A stretch of DNA of 64,000 nt from an uncultured Collinsella sp. (GTDB lineage Bacteria; Actinomycetota; Coriobacteriia; Coriobacteriales; Coriobacteriaceae), in NCBI GenBank assembly GCA_902491395.1, contig CABUHO010000009.1:1-64000 (forward strand), in the 5' to 3' direction. The notes under the pieces were generated by a model that was not told the DNA's origin, did no database searches, and saw nothing but the letters and a program-made list of their open reading frames with translations. Made by a program: the position numbers and the translations under genes. Numbering within the stretch: position 1 is the stretch's first letter; the number at the start of each line of letters is the position of its first letter. Below, piece by piece: positions 51,905 to 59,617 of the stretch.

Positions 51905-52912
51905 ATGAATTATCTTAGCTCGGCCTCAGTTGATGTGACCTATCGATGCAATTTGCGATGTCGGCATTGTTTTGATTTCGGCGGGGAATGTGCCTATGAG
52001 GAAATGAATGATGACGAACTGATCAGCGTTTTTCGACAGCTTGCCTTGATTGATCTTTCGTCGATTTGCATTTGTGGCGGAGAGCCCATTCTTAGGTTTG
52101 ATTTGATTCGTCGCGCCGTGAGGTTAGTTAAGGAGCTTAATCGAGGCACTCTCGTGTCAATGGTCAGCAATGGCATTCTTTGGACAGAAGAAATTGCTGA
52201 CGCCCTAAAAAGAGATGGACTGGATTTAGTGCAGTTTAGCCTCGATGGGCTTTCAGATGCGTCTTATGACCATGTGAGGTTGAGTAACGGTAAGCTCCCT
52301 CGAGTGCTGGATGCGATTAAGATCGCACGAAGACACGGAATAAGGGTTGCAGTTGCTTCTCTTCCCCATGCTAGGAATATAAGGGAATACCCTTCAATAA
52401 TAAGTTTTTGTGAAAAAGAAGGTGTAAGTGATTTTAGAGCACAGCCTTTGATGCCGCTCGGACGAGGTGAGCTGAATTATAAGGATCTGTGCCTAACGCC
52501 CGAGCAAAATGATGCGCTTGCTGCATATTTGAGCGCGCGCAATGCTGTTTCTCAAATGCAGATTACCTGGGGTGACCCCGTAGATCATTTGTATATGTAT
52601 AGGGAGACAGGGAGAATTCCGCAAATATGCGTCAATGCGTATGGGGAGCTCTCGGTGTCTCCTTACCTGCCGATTACCATTTGGAATCTAAATCGAAATA
52701 CTCTGCAGGACTATATTGATCTCGAAATAGATAGATATGCGTTACGGCACCCAATTGTCGAGAAGTGCCTAGCTCGTATAGAGGAGCTTTCGGACTTCAC
52801 AAGTATCCAACAGGGGCTTCCTGTTCTTTTCAAAGAGCGGAACATAGATATATCTCAAGAATTGGAGGATGCTGCACGTGTGCACGGGGGTAAGTTGCGT
52901 AAAAGCAGTTAG
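51905..52912 (+). CDS. Radical SAM enzyme of an unclassified RiPP cluster
   Basis: A 335-residue radical SAM protein. The cluster-binding motif CX3CX2C is at Cys15, Cys19 and Cys22 (YRCNLRCRHC), with CGGEP as the SAM amino-group motif and QFSLDG downstream. The C-terminal third has only isolated cysteines (ICVNAYG, KCLARIEE) and not the multi-cysteine SPASM set. ATG 51905 has AGCGGA six bases upstream; TTG 51899 is too close to it. The gene's A/T-rich codons differ from the surrounding chromosome. It opens a run of seven genes that includes a PqqD-like protein and a Cys-free precursor, so it probably modifies that peptide at C-H bonds. Confidence 0.88.
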   Translation: MNYLSSASVDVTYRCNLRCRHCFDFGGECAYEEMNDDELISVFRQLALIDLSSICICGGEPILRFDLIRRAVRLVKELNRGTLVSMVSNGILWTEEIADALKRDGLDLVQFSLDGLSDASYDHVRLSNGKLPRVLDAIKIARRHGIRVAVASLPHARNIREYPSIISFCEKEGVSDFRAQPLMPLGRGELNYKDLCLTPEQNDALAAYLSARNAVSQMQITWGDPVDHLYMYRETGRIPQICVNAYGELSVSPYLPITIWNLNRNTLQDYIDLEIDRYALRHPIVEKCLARIEELSDFTSIQQGLPVLFKERNIDISQELEDAARVHGGKLRKSS

Positions 52913-53351
52913 GGCTAAAGAGAGCGACTGCAAAGAGGTTTTGTCTTTTGTTTATAGAGCCAATGAAAGCATGGATCAATATGTCGTGCTTGACCCATTC
53001 TCAACTATACAAAATGGAAAGATGAGAGGACGTCTAATTAGGCAGACTCTATTTGATGGGCGTTATCAGGTTTGCCTGATCAGGGCTGATTCCATCGAAC
53101 CTTGCGGAATGCTGATTACGGCTAAGGGCGCTGCACTAAGAGGCAGGTCTAGCAGTTTGGTTTTATTTATATTGGAAAGGGGGATTCAAATTGCGGAGTT
53201 GCGCTGGGAAGGTTCGGAAACGCCATGTCGAGTAGCCGCTATCACTAAGGATGGCTGCGAATCTGGGCTCGAGCAGTTTGGGTTTAAATGGTCGGTGGCG
53301 GTAGAACTTGCGCACGGAAGCATGAATTACTATTTCCTAGAGGTAGGGTAA
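52869..53351 (+). CDS. GNAT-like protein of the RiPP cluster
   Basis: A 160-residue protein. KAVRAKESDCKEVLSFVYRA at the N-terminus and LEQFGFKWSVAVELA and YYFLEVG at the C-terminus look like the ends of an acetyltransferase (GNAT) fold. The central CoA loop is not clear (AKGAALRGRSSSLVLFILERG), so it may be a divergent or inactive member. The start overlaps the radical SAM gene by 44 bases; ATG 52869 follows GGAGG closely, and GTG 52878 is also possible. It could acetylate the peptide's N-terminus or Lys61 or provide immunity. Family call moderate, role inferred. Confidence 0.6.
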   Translation: MLHVCTGVSCVKAVRAKESDCKEVLSFVYRANESMDQYVVLDPFSTIQNGKMRGRLIRQTLFDGRYQVCLIRADSIEPCGMLITAKGAALRGRSSSLVLFILERGIQIAELRWEGSETPCRVAAITKDGCESGLEQFGFKWSVAVELAHGSMNYYFLEVG

Positions 53352-53357
53352 GGAAAT

Positions 53358-54158
53358 ATGGAGAAAAGAGAGATACTGGGTGCTGTTCCGAGAATGCGGT
53401 ATGCCGTACGCGTAAGGCACACTCAGACCGGTAGCGTTTTGACCGCGAACAGCTACTATATTCGTCTTAATGAAGATGCGCTCGCTATCGTTAATTTGAT
53501 AGATGGAGGGCGGTGCATTAAAGATATCGCTAACGAAATTTGCGCCAATAAGAAGTTGTCCGGCAGCGATAGGTCAATCGTTGCCGATAAAGTTCTAAAT
53601 ACAATTTTGAAAATATGGAAAACAGGCTTATTTCTCGAGGGCGATTTAGACGATCTTGCACCTAGATTTCTGTATCAGCGTAACAATATCATGTATATTC
53701 CCTACTACGCGAAAGCCGCTTCACTGAGATGTTCATATCTGTCTCCGATTGTTGATGGGTCTATAGTTCAAACGGTCAATGACATCTCGGATAACTTCGG
53801 CTCATCATCAGTCGTATTGGAGCTTCAGGACAACCAGCAAGAGTGTATGACGCAAATTGCTTTTGTAAGAACGATTGTTGAAGATGCCTACTTCCTATAT
53901 TCAATATTTGGTGTAATTCCAAACTTGCAGCAATGGCAGGGAATTCGTGACTACATGTCGGTCTTTGAGCTTGTTTTTAAGAGCGAAACGACTCAAGAGG
54001 ATTTGAAAAGTGATGGAATGCGAGATCTGAATTACCTGATCTATTCGGTGAGCGAAACAGATCGGTGTCTTTTGCCGCCCACTCTCTTGAAGGGAGTGAT
54101 ACCTAATGAGTTAATGGAAGGTGATATGGAGATTAGAGAATTGCAGATTGATCTGTAG
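53358..54158 (+). CDS. PqqD-like RiPP recognition protein with C-terminal extension
   Basis: A 266-residue protein. Residues 7-95 have the PqqD pattern: PRMRYAVRVRHTQTGS, IRLNEDALAIVNLIDGG, CIKDIANEICANK, then a helix ending in IWKTGLFLEG. PqqD-type domains (RRE) bind the leader peptide and present it to the radical SAM enzyme. The remaining 170 residues are of unknown fold, with several buried-type aromatic and Leu residues. ATG 53358 follows AAGGAAAT by five bases and is seven bases after the GNAT-like gene. It is the best evidence that this is a RiPP cluster. Confidence 0.75.
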   Translation: MEKREILGAVPRMRYAVRVRHTQTGSVLTANSYYIRLNEDALAIVNLIDGGRCIKDIANEICANKKLSGSDRSIVADKVLNTILKIWKTGLFLEGDLDDLAPRFLYQRNNIMYIPYYAKAASLRCSYLSPIVDGSIVQTVNDISDNFGSSSVVLELQDNQQECMTQIAFVRTIVEDAYFLYSIFGVIPNLQQWQGIRDYMSVFELVFKSETTQEDLKSDGMRDLNYLIYSVSETDRCLLPPTLLKGVIPNELMEGDMEIRELQIDL

Positions 54159-54196
54159 TTTTGGAGACTATTGCCAAGTTAGAAAGAAGGTAAAAA

Positions 54197-54397
54197 ATGG
54201 ATTTTGATCCGCGGGTTGGTCCAGTTAACTTAAATGGTGGCAGTCAAGATCCGGAGCCAGCGGTGGGAGTTGCTATATTCCCGGCTGCAGTTTGGGCAGT
54301 TGCAGTTTATGACATCGTAGTTGGTGTTAACTACGGCGCAGTCGTTAATGCTGCTGCAGCGGCTATGGTTTATACGAAGGCGGTTGCTATCGAGTAA
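54197..54397 (+). CDS. Putative RiPP precursor peptide
   Basis: A 66-residue peptide with a clear site (AAGAAGGT) seven bases before ATG 54197. Residues 1-21 are leader-like (charged, with PVNLNGGSQDPEP and a Gly-Gly at 14-15). From residue 22 it is hydrophobic and Val/Ala-rich: AVGVAIFPAAVWAVAVYDIV, VGVNYGAVVN, then five Ala, MVYTKAVAIE. It has no Cys and only one Thr and no Ser in the core. Notable residues are Trp33, Tyr38, Asn45-Tyr46-Gly47, Asn51, Tyr59 and Lys61. It sits in the middle of the modifying genes. Precursor role inferred from size, composition and context. Confidence 0.75.
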   Translation: MDFDPRVGPVNLNGGSQDPEPAVGVAIFPAAVWAVAVYDIVVGVNYGAVVNAAAAAMVYTKAVAIE

Positions 54398-54458
54398 TTC
54401 ACACTTGGTTTGATTCGATTGTGAATGCGCAACTAGGACGGAAAGCAAAGGAAGTTCT

Positions 54459-54779
54459 ATGGAAACAGGGGATGCTGTCTGCTTGATGACTTCGATTGCC
54501 CTGATTATCCTTTCAATCCAATACAGAAGAGGGAGATGGCTCTGCTCAATTGCTGGATATGATGTCACAAAAAGGGAGAGCGGGATTGATATACGCCCTT
54601 ACGCAAAGTTGATTTCTTCTGTGACGTTATGGATGGGGCTGCTGTTTTTTTTGTTGGCGGTAGAGGGCTGGGTACGCGATTGGAATACCAGTGTTTTTGA
54701 AGTTTTGGTTCTACTTCTGTTCAGCTTGGCTTCTTTGTCGTTCGTGCGGCTAGTTAGGTTTGTGTTTATGAGACGATAG
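54459..54779 (+). CDS. DUF3784-like small membrane protein
   Basis: A 106-residue protein with hydrophobic segments near 4-20, 50-68 and 77-100. GRWLCSIAGYDVTKRESGIDI matches the DUF3784 signature (GKGxFLIAGYNTxSKxE) as I recall it; such proteins are common beside peptide and ABC exporter genes. ATG 54459 has AAGGAAG four bases before it. It lies directly after the precursor gene, the usual position of an immunity protein, so immunity is a fair guess. Confidence 0.7.
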   Translation: METGDAVCLMTSIALIILSIQYRRGRWLCSIAGYDVTKRESGIDIRPYAKLISSVTLWMGLLFFLLAVEGWVRDWNTSVFEVLVLLLFSLASLSFVRLVRFVFMRR

Positions 54780-54793
54780 CCAGCGGAAGCGGG

Positions 54794-55903
54794 ATGGACG
54801 ACAAAATGGACCAATACAGTCAATTGTCAAAAGAATTTGATAGGGTTGGCTTAACAGATTTACTCGAGGGCATATCCGTGGCGGGGGATAGGTTTTATGT
54901 TGTTGAGCACTTATTTGCATCGGGTAAAGTAAACCAAGAATACCGAGGACTAGTGAGGCTTCTGTATCTTGGAGAGTCTGTGGCGCAAGCTGAAATGAAG
55001 CCATTTATTGAGCTGATTAAACTATTAGTGGACGCTGGCATCGTTGTTTTAAAGGACGGGATTGTCCACTCAACGGGTCTGGTTTTAAATCGATATAGAG
55101 GTGTCTGGATTGTCGCGGATGCTCCACGGCCAAACCCTAAAAGATATTTCGGCCCAGATTCATTAGGACTTGCCAGGCGGCTGTCTCCTCAGCTCGGGAA
55201 GAAGGGGCTTGATTTGTGTGCGGGCTCTGGGATTCAGTCGCTGATCATGGCAGCGGGTGGCATGACGGTTACATCGGTGGAGATAAACGCCGAAACTTGT
55301 GCAACTAACATGCTTAATTCCAAGTTGAATGGGCTGGACGGTGCGATAAAAACGGTTCAAGGGAATTTGTATGAGAAGCTCGAACCTGATAGTAAATACG
55401 ACTATATTGTTGCAAATCCTCCGCTGGTCCCCATTCCCAATGGACTTGAATATCCTTTTGTCGGAGATGGGGGATTTGATGGATGCCGAGTTAGCAACGA
55501 GATTATCGAAAAGCTCCCAGATTATTTAAGCGATGATGGTACCGCGTTGATGGTGGGAATGATGGCTTGTGCTGATAAGGACAGTCTGGATGCAGTCTCA
55601 ATAGTGCAAGACATAATGAGCAGCGAGTTGTCGGGAACGATGTCTTTGCTGGGATATGACGAGGTCTATCCATGCTCTTCGTTGGTTGAGGGTGTTGCAT
55701 GGAGTGCGTATTTGGCTAATCCAACAAGGTGGACATCAGTAGATGAGGCAATTGATGATGTTTACGAACTCTATCGAAATGACCACACTGCAGGCGTTTA
55801 TTACTATGTGTTACGGCTGCGAAAGGACAGTTCTTTGGATAGAGGGTTGAATATAATTGACAACTCAAATAAAAGGCCCTGTTCAGAGGCGTGGTTGATA
55901 TAA
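54794..55903 (+). CDS. NPP-motif SAM methyltransferase of the RiPP cluster
   Basis: A 369-residue protein. The N-terminal 120 residues are a separate helical domain. DLCAGSGIQSLIMAAGG is the class I SAM motif, SVEINAETC motif II, and VANPPLVPIPNG is the N/D-PP-Y/F/L motif of enzymes that methylate amide or ring nitrogens (PrmC, RlmG and N6-adenine enzymes). In polytheonamide-like clusters Asn side chains are methylated, and the precursor core has Asn45 and Asn51. ATG 54794 follows GGAAGCGGG. Its TAA overlaps the start of the ABC exporter gene (TAATG). Substrate inferred. Confidence 0.8.
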   Translation: MDDKMDQYSQLSKEFDRVGLTDLLEGISVAGDRFYVVEHLFASGKVNQEYRGLVRLLYLGESVAQAEMKPFIELIKLLVDAGIVVLKDGIVHSTGLVLNRYRGVWIVADAPRPNPKRYFGPDSLGLARRLSPQLGKKGLDLCAGSGIQSLIMAAGGMTVTSVEINAETCATNMLNSKLNGLDGAIKTVQGNLYEKLEPDSKYDYIVANPPLVPIPNGLEYPFVGDGGFDGCRVSNEIIEKLPDYLSDDGTALMVGMMACADKDSLDAVSIVQDIMSSELSGTMSLLGYDEVYPCSSLVEGVAWSAYLANPTRWTSVDEAIDDVYELYRNDHTAGVYYYVLRLRKDSSLDRGLNIIDNSNKRPCSEAWLI

Positions 55904-57561
55904 TGATGCATTTCAAATGGCGGAGAGACGAGTGCGCGTTGTTCTGGCATGTGGTCAAAACAACGATGTCATGCCACGGTGCAAAGATGCTGATGGTCAT
56001 GGTTCTGGTGAGCTATGCTCTGACATCGCTGTCACCGTATTTGAACGGACAGTTTGTTGATATGCTCGTTTACGGTCAGGACATGCATTCGATTTATTTT
56101 TTAGCCTTTGCTATAGCATTATTGGGGATTATTTCGGCGGTCTTCTCTTACTTTGCAAAGATGCTCCAGACGTCAGTCCTAAACCTCTCGTATTTCAGTT
56201 TTTTAAAAGAAATCGTGTCAGACTTTCAACATTTGCCACTTACGGACATAGAGTCGACTTCCCCGTTGTACTCTGCTCAGAAAATAAACTCGGATACCTC
56301 TTCAATAACATCGTTTGTTGTCATAAACATGATTCCATTGTTCATGAATGCGATTACAATGATTGCGGTTTTTCTGCTAATCGCTTCTCTCGATTTATCG
56401 ATATGCACCGTCGGCATAACGCTTCTTGGGGCGTATTGCATTATGGTGCTTATGCTTCAACCCTCACTGCTTGCCGCTTCATTTCAAAAGAAAGAGGAAG
56501 ATGGGTTCCTGTTCAGCTCCATAGCATCACGTATCGCACGGACGTTCGAGATTAAGCTGCTAGCCGGTTATGACAGCAGCTTCGAACATGTAGAAAAACA
56601 GTTTGATGTTGCGTACTATCCTTCAGTTCTCGCACTCGCGAAAGTACAAAGTATAGTAAGTTCTAGCGATCGTATGGCGGCGGCAGGATTTCAAGCTGTT
56701 TTGTTGCTGGTTTCGGGAGCAAGAATAGCCACAGGAGCTATGACAATTGGGGAATTTACCATGATAAATTCTTATTATTCCCTATTGATGAGCTGTGGCA
56801 AGTACTATATCGGCGTCTTTCAGTCTTTGCAGGAAACGAGGGCATCAATAGCTAGGCTGAATGAAATAAAGGCGCGAAAACGGGATTACCGAAATTGCCT
56901 TGCGGTTAATAATGTGGGCCGCATACAGGTCCTAGATTTAGACTTCAGTTTAATTCGCGACGAAGAGCTGGTTGATATAACTTGCGGGGTGAATCTTCAA
57001 TTTGACGTGGGCAGAACGTATGTAATTACAGGCCCTAATGGTGTTGGAAAAAGCACACTATTAAAGCTGCTCCTGGGTTTTTACGAGCACGCAAATGACA
57101 ATATCGAGTACGATTGCACAAAGTTGACCGCTATCAATCTTGACCGGGTTCGGTCGGAGTGTTTCTCTGCTATGCAGCAAACGGCTTTCGTCCCCGGTGA
57201 CACAGTTGAAGACTATTTGCATGAATACGGCATCAGCTATGAGTTAATGGCGTCGTTTCTCAAGGAATGCGGTTTCGAACCAATTGATAAAATAAGATGG
57301 GAAAAATGTTCTAATCTATCTGGAGGAGAGCTGCAAAGGTTGCGCTTGGCTATGGCGTTATGCCGAAAAGCGGATTTTGTAATTCTCGATGAGCCGACCA
57401 ATGATCTTGACGGATCGGCATGTGGCTGCCTGATAGAGTACATAAAACAAAACAAGCGAGGTCAGGCCTTTTTGATCGTTTCGCATGATTCTAGATTGCT
57501 CGATGTCGCCGATCATATTTTGGTAATGAGCGGTGAGGGGGCTATTGAATTAGCCAAATAA
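55903..57561 (+). CDS. ABC half-exporter, permease-ATPase fusion
   Basis: A 552-residue exporter. Its first 320 residues hold six hydrophobic segments, and the C-terminal ATPase has GPNGVGKST, LSGGELQRLRLAMAL, VILDEPTNDLDG and SHDSRLLD. No C39 peptidase domain precedes the membrane part, so leader removal needs another protein. ATG 55903 overlaps the methyltransferase stop as TAATG; ATG 55906 and GTG 55891 are also in frame. It is the last gene of the cluster and probably exports the mature peptide. Codons are A/T-rich, as in the other six genes. Confidence 0.88.
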   Translation: MMHFKWRRDECALFWHVVKTTMSCHGAKMLMVMVLVSYALTSLSPYLNGQFVDMLVYGQDMHSIYFLAFAIALLGIISAVFSYFAKMLQTSVLNLSYFSFLKEIVSDFQHLPLTDIESTSPLYSAQKINSDTSSITSFVVINMIPLFMNAITMIAVFLLIASLDLSICTVGITLLGAYCIMVLMLQPSLLAASFQKKEEDGFLFSSIASRIARTFEIKLLAGYDSSFEHVEKQFDVAYYPSVLALAKVQSIVSSSDRMAAAGFQAVLLLVSGARIATGAMTIGEFTMINSYYSLLMSCGKYYIGVFQSLQETRASIARLNEIKARKRDYRNCLAVNNVGRIQVLDLDFSLIRDEELVDITCGVNLQFDVGRTYVITGPNGVGKSTLLKLLLGFYEHANDNIEYDCTKLTAINLDRVRSECFSAMQQTAFVPGDTVEDYLHEYGISYELMASFLKECGFEPIDKIRWEKCSNLSGGELQRLRLAMALCRKADFVILDEPTNDLDGSACGCLIEYIKQNKRGQAFLIVSHDSRLLDVADHILVMSGEGAIELAK

Positions 57562-57960
57562 TGGATTCCTGGTTGTGCTGGAATGATATTGGGACGTGTA
57601 TTTGGTTGCTTTTTAAGGCGGGCATAATAATCGGGTGATCAACTCTTTCTCGTTCCATATGAATTTAGCGCCTCCCGAATGAATGTAATGGGCGGCTCCG
57701 GAACCCCCGCTGTCCTGGCCTAGGGGAAACGGAATAGACGGACCGACCGTTCGACTTTGCTTGGGAAAAGATGTCGGGCGGTGGGCGGAGTATGGCCACC
57801 GGACTCATCGAACCGCATCTCCGCCATTCTTTCAACTGGGATAACGGTGCCCCCGGGCTCTGGAGAGACTGCGGCGGGCGTTCGGCTAACTGCGGGTACG
57901 ACCTATTTGCCCAATGTGTTCGCCTGAGATCGGAAATTAACTATCATGCGGCCCACGACG
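57562..57960. other. Non-coding gap right of the RiPP cluster
   Basis: About 400 bases. The first 100 are AT-rich like the island, and the rest returns to high G+C. I see no clear terminator and no credible gene. The open frame at 57771-58013 runs into the next gene's 3' end and has no family resemblance. The region probably holds the right border of the island. Confidence 0.5.
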
Positions 57961-59490
57961 CTAGTCCAGCTTTGTGCCCGGTACCTGCGGGGCCTCTTCA
58001 AGTAGCGCTTTGAGCTCATTCAGAATGGAAACGGGCTGTCGGTCGACGGCGTCCAGATGAAGCGTGGCCACACGAAGGGGCGGCTGATATTCAAATGAGC
58101 CAAAGAGCACGGGCGATCCCAGGAACCGCTCGATCTCGTCTGCGACCGCGTCGATCTCTTTGGGATCGAATTCGTCGAAAAGCGCCACGAACATCGGTCC
58201 CGTCGAACGGAACAGACGACCCTTGCCGCGCGAACAATCCATGAGGCAGGCGGCGCTTTCCGCCAAAACGCGGTCGCCCGCATCAAAGCCAAAGCGGGCA
58301 TTGACTCGAGCGATCTCGTCGATTTTAATGGCGACCAAGCTCGCCTTGCGCGCCACGCGACGCATTTCGCCAATGGCGTTGACCAGGGCGTGGATATCGC
58401 CTAGGCCGGTCACGGAATCAGTCGTATCTGCCAGGCTGCGGTTGATAATCATGCCCACGTACATGTTGGGCTCGGTATCGGTGCCGTCCAAACGGTAGCC
58501 CGTGCAGTCGCAAAGCACGTACGCTCCGGTAGCATCCATCACGCGATACTGCATGTAATGGAAGTGCCACGCGCCGTTTACCACCATATCGAGCTCGCTG
58601 CGCACGTTGTCGCGGTCTTCGGGGTGAACGCGGGCAAGCCACATATCGAGTGAGTTGTAGGGATGCTGGGAGGGTAGGTCGAAATCGCGCACGGCATTAA
58701 TCGACCATTGCGATTCGCCGGTATCGAGATTGAGGATAAACGGATAGCGCGTCTCGGAGCTCATAGAGATCGCTTGGAATACGCGGTCGTTGCACGGAAG
58801 CTGCTCGGCAATTGGGTGTGGCGGCGCGTCATTGTCTTTCGGTTGCTGCACACGATGCATAAGCTTATAGCGATACATCTTGCGATCGGCATCCATCGTC
58901 ATCTGGCGACGCGTGTCGCCGGCAAGTGGATTGACGCGCGAGCAGCCAAAGCTAAAGCTAGCGATCATGGGCGCCTTGCCGTCTGATGTTGCCTCGACAA
59001 GATTGGTGCGTGTCCGCTCCAAGCGCTGCTCGAGTTCGGCTTCGCCTGTCGTGGGGGACACGAGTACAAATTCATCTCCACCGATACGGAACAGCACTTC
59101 ATCGTGCTCCATTGCCTCGGAGAGCGTGCGGCAGATGCTCAGAATATAGCGATTGCCTTCGGCGTGGCCAAACCTATCATTGCAATGCTTGAGATGGTCG
59201 ATGTCAATATAGGCGCAGGTGAAGGGGTCGCCTTTGCGCCAGAGCTGCTCGACGTGACGGTCGAGTCCGCTGCGGTTGCCCAAGTTGGTGAGCGGATCGA
59301 TATAGGCGTTGCGCTCAAGCAGCTGGCGCTCTTGTTGCAGGATGGCATGCGTCTTTTGCAGTTGCTCACCAACGGCGCGTAGCTCAGCAGGCAGCGCGGC
59401 AATATCGAGTTCGGCGGTCGAGATGCCATTCGCAAGTCGTTGGAGATAGGCAATAATCAATTGCTCACCCAGGCGATATGACTCGTTCAT
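57961..59490 (-). CDS. GGDEF diguanylate cyclase with PAS and second degenerate GGDEF
   Basis: A 509-residue cytoplasmic protein. A coiled N-terminus (to about 60) leads into a GGDEF domain (DPLTNLGNRSGLD, RIGGDEFVLV with an intact active site), then a PAS-like region with TRYPFILNLDTGESQW, SQHPYNSLDMWLARVHPEDR, and a C-terminal GGDEF-like domain without the motif (TGPMFVALFDEF). It makes cyclic di-GMP. ATG 59490 has AAGGAGG nine bases before it. It is followed by a relative with an EAL domain on the same strand. Both share the GGDEF, PAS, pseudo-GGDEF order. Confidence 0.87.
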   Translation of the reverse strand: MNESYRLGEQLIIAYLQRLANGISTAELDIAALPAELRAVGEQLQKTHAILQQERQLLERNAYIDPLTNLGNRSGLDRHVEQLWRKGDPFTCAYIDIDHLKHCNDRFGHAEGNRYILSICRTLSEAMEHDEVLFRIGGDEFVLVSPTTGEAELEQRLERTRTNLVEATSDGKAPMIASFSFGCSRVNPLAGDTRRQMTMDADRKMYRYKLMHRVQQPKDNDAPPHPIAEQLPCNDRVFQAISMSSETRYPFILNLDTGESQWSINAVRDFDLPSQHPYNSLDMWLARVHPEDRDNVRSELDMVVNGAWHFHYMQYRVMDATGAYVLCDCTGYRLDGTDTEPNMYVGMIINRSLADTTDSVTGLGDIHALVNAIGEMRRVARKASLVAIKIDEIARVNARFGFDAGDRVLAESAACLMDCSRGKGRLFRSTGPMFVALFDEFDPKEIDAVADEIERFLGSPVLFGSFEYQPPLRVATLHLDAVDRQPVSILNELKALLEEAPQVPGTKLD

Positions 59491-59528
59491 GATGGATAAC
59501 CTCCTTGGGCGGAACAATGGTTTGTATC

Positions 59529-59559
59529 ATATCCCCAATTCGGTTTGAATTGGGGATAT
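59529..59559. terminator. Hairpin between the two cyclic-di-GMP genes
   Basis: A perfect 13-bp stem (59529-59541 with 59547-59559) with a 5-base loop in the 127-base gap between the EAL and GGDEF genes. It is AT-rich at its base and lacks a strong T-run, so it may be a terminator or an operator. Confidence 0.45.
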
Positions 59560-59617
59560 AAGTCAGCTAATGGAGGCAAATTCCCCCTTCGGCGGTGGCG
59601 TTTTGCGCGCGAGCGTA

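Noticed and set aside
57771..58013. Open frame of 80 codons right of the RiPP cluster
   Set aside because: No ribosome site, no recognisable family and overlap with the 3' end of the GGDEF gene.
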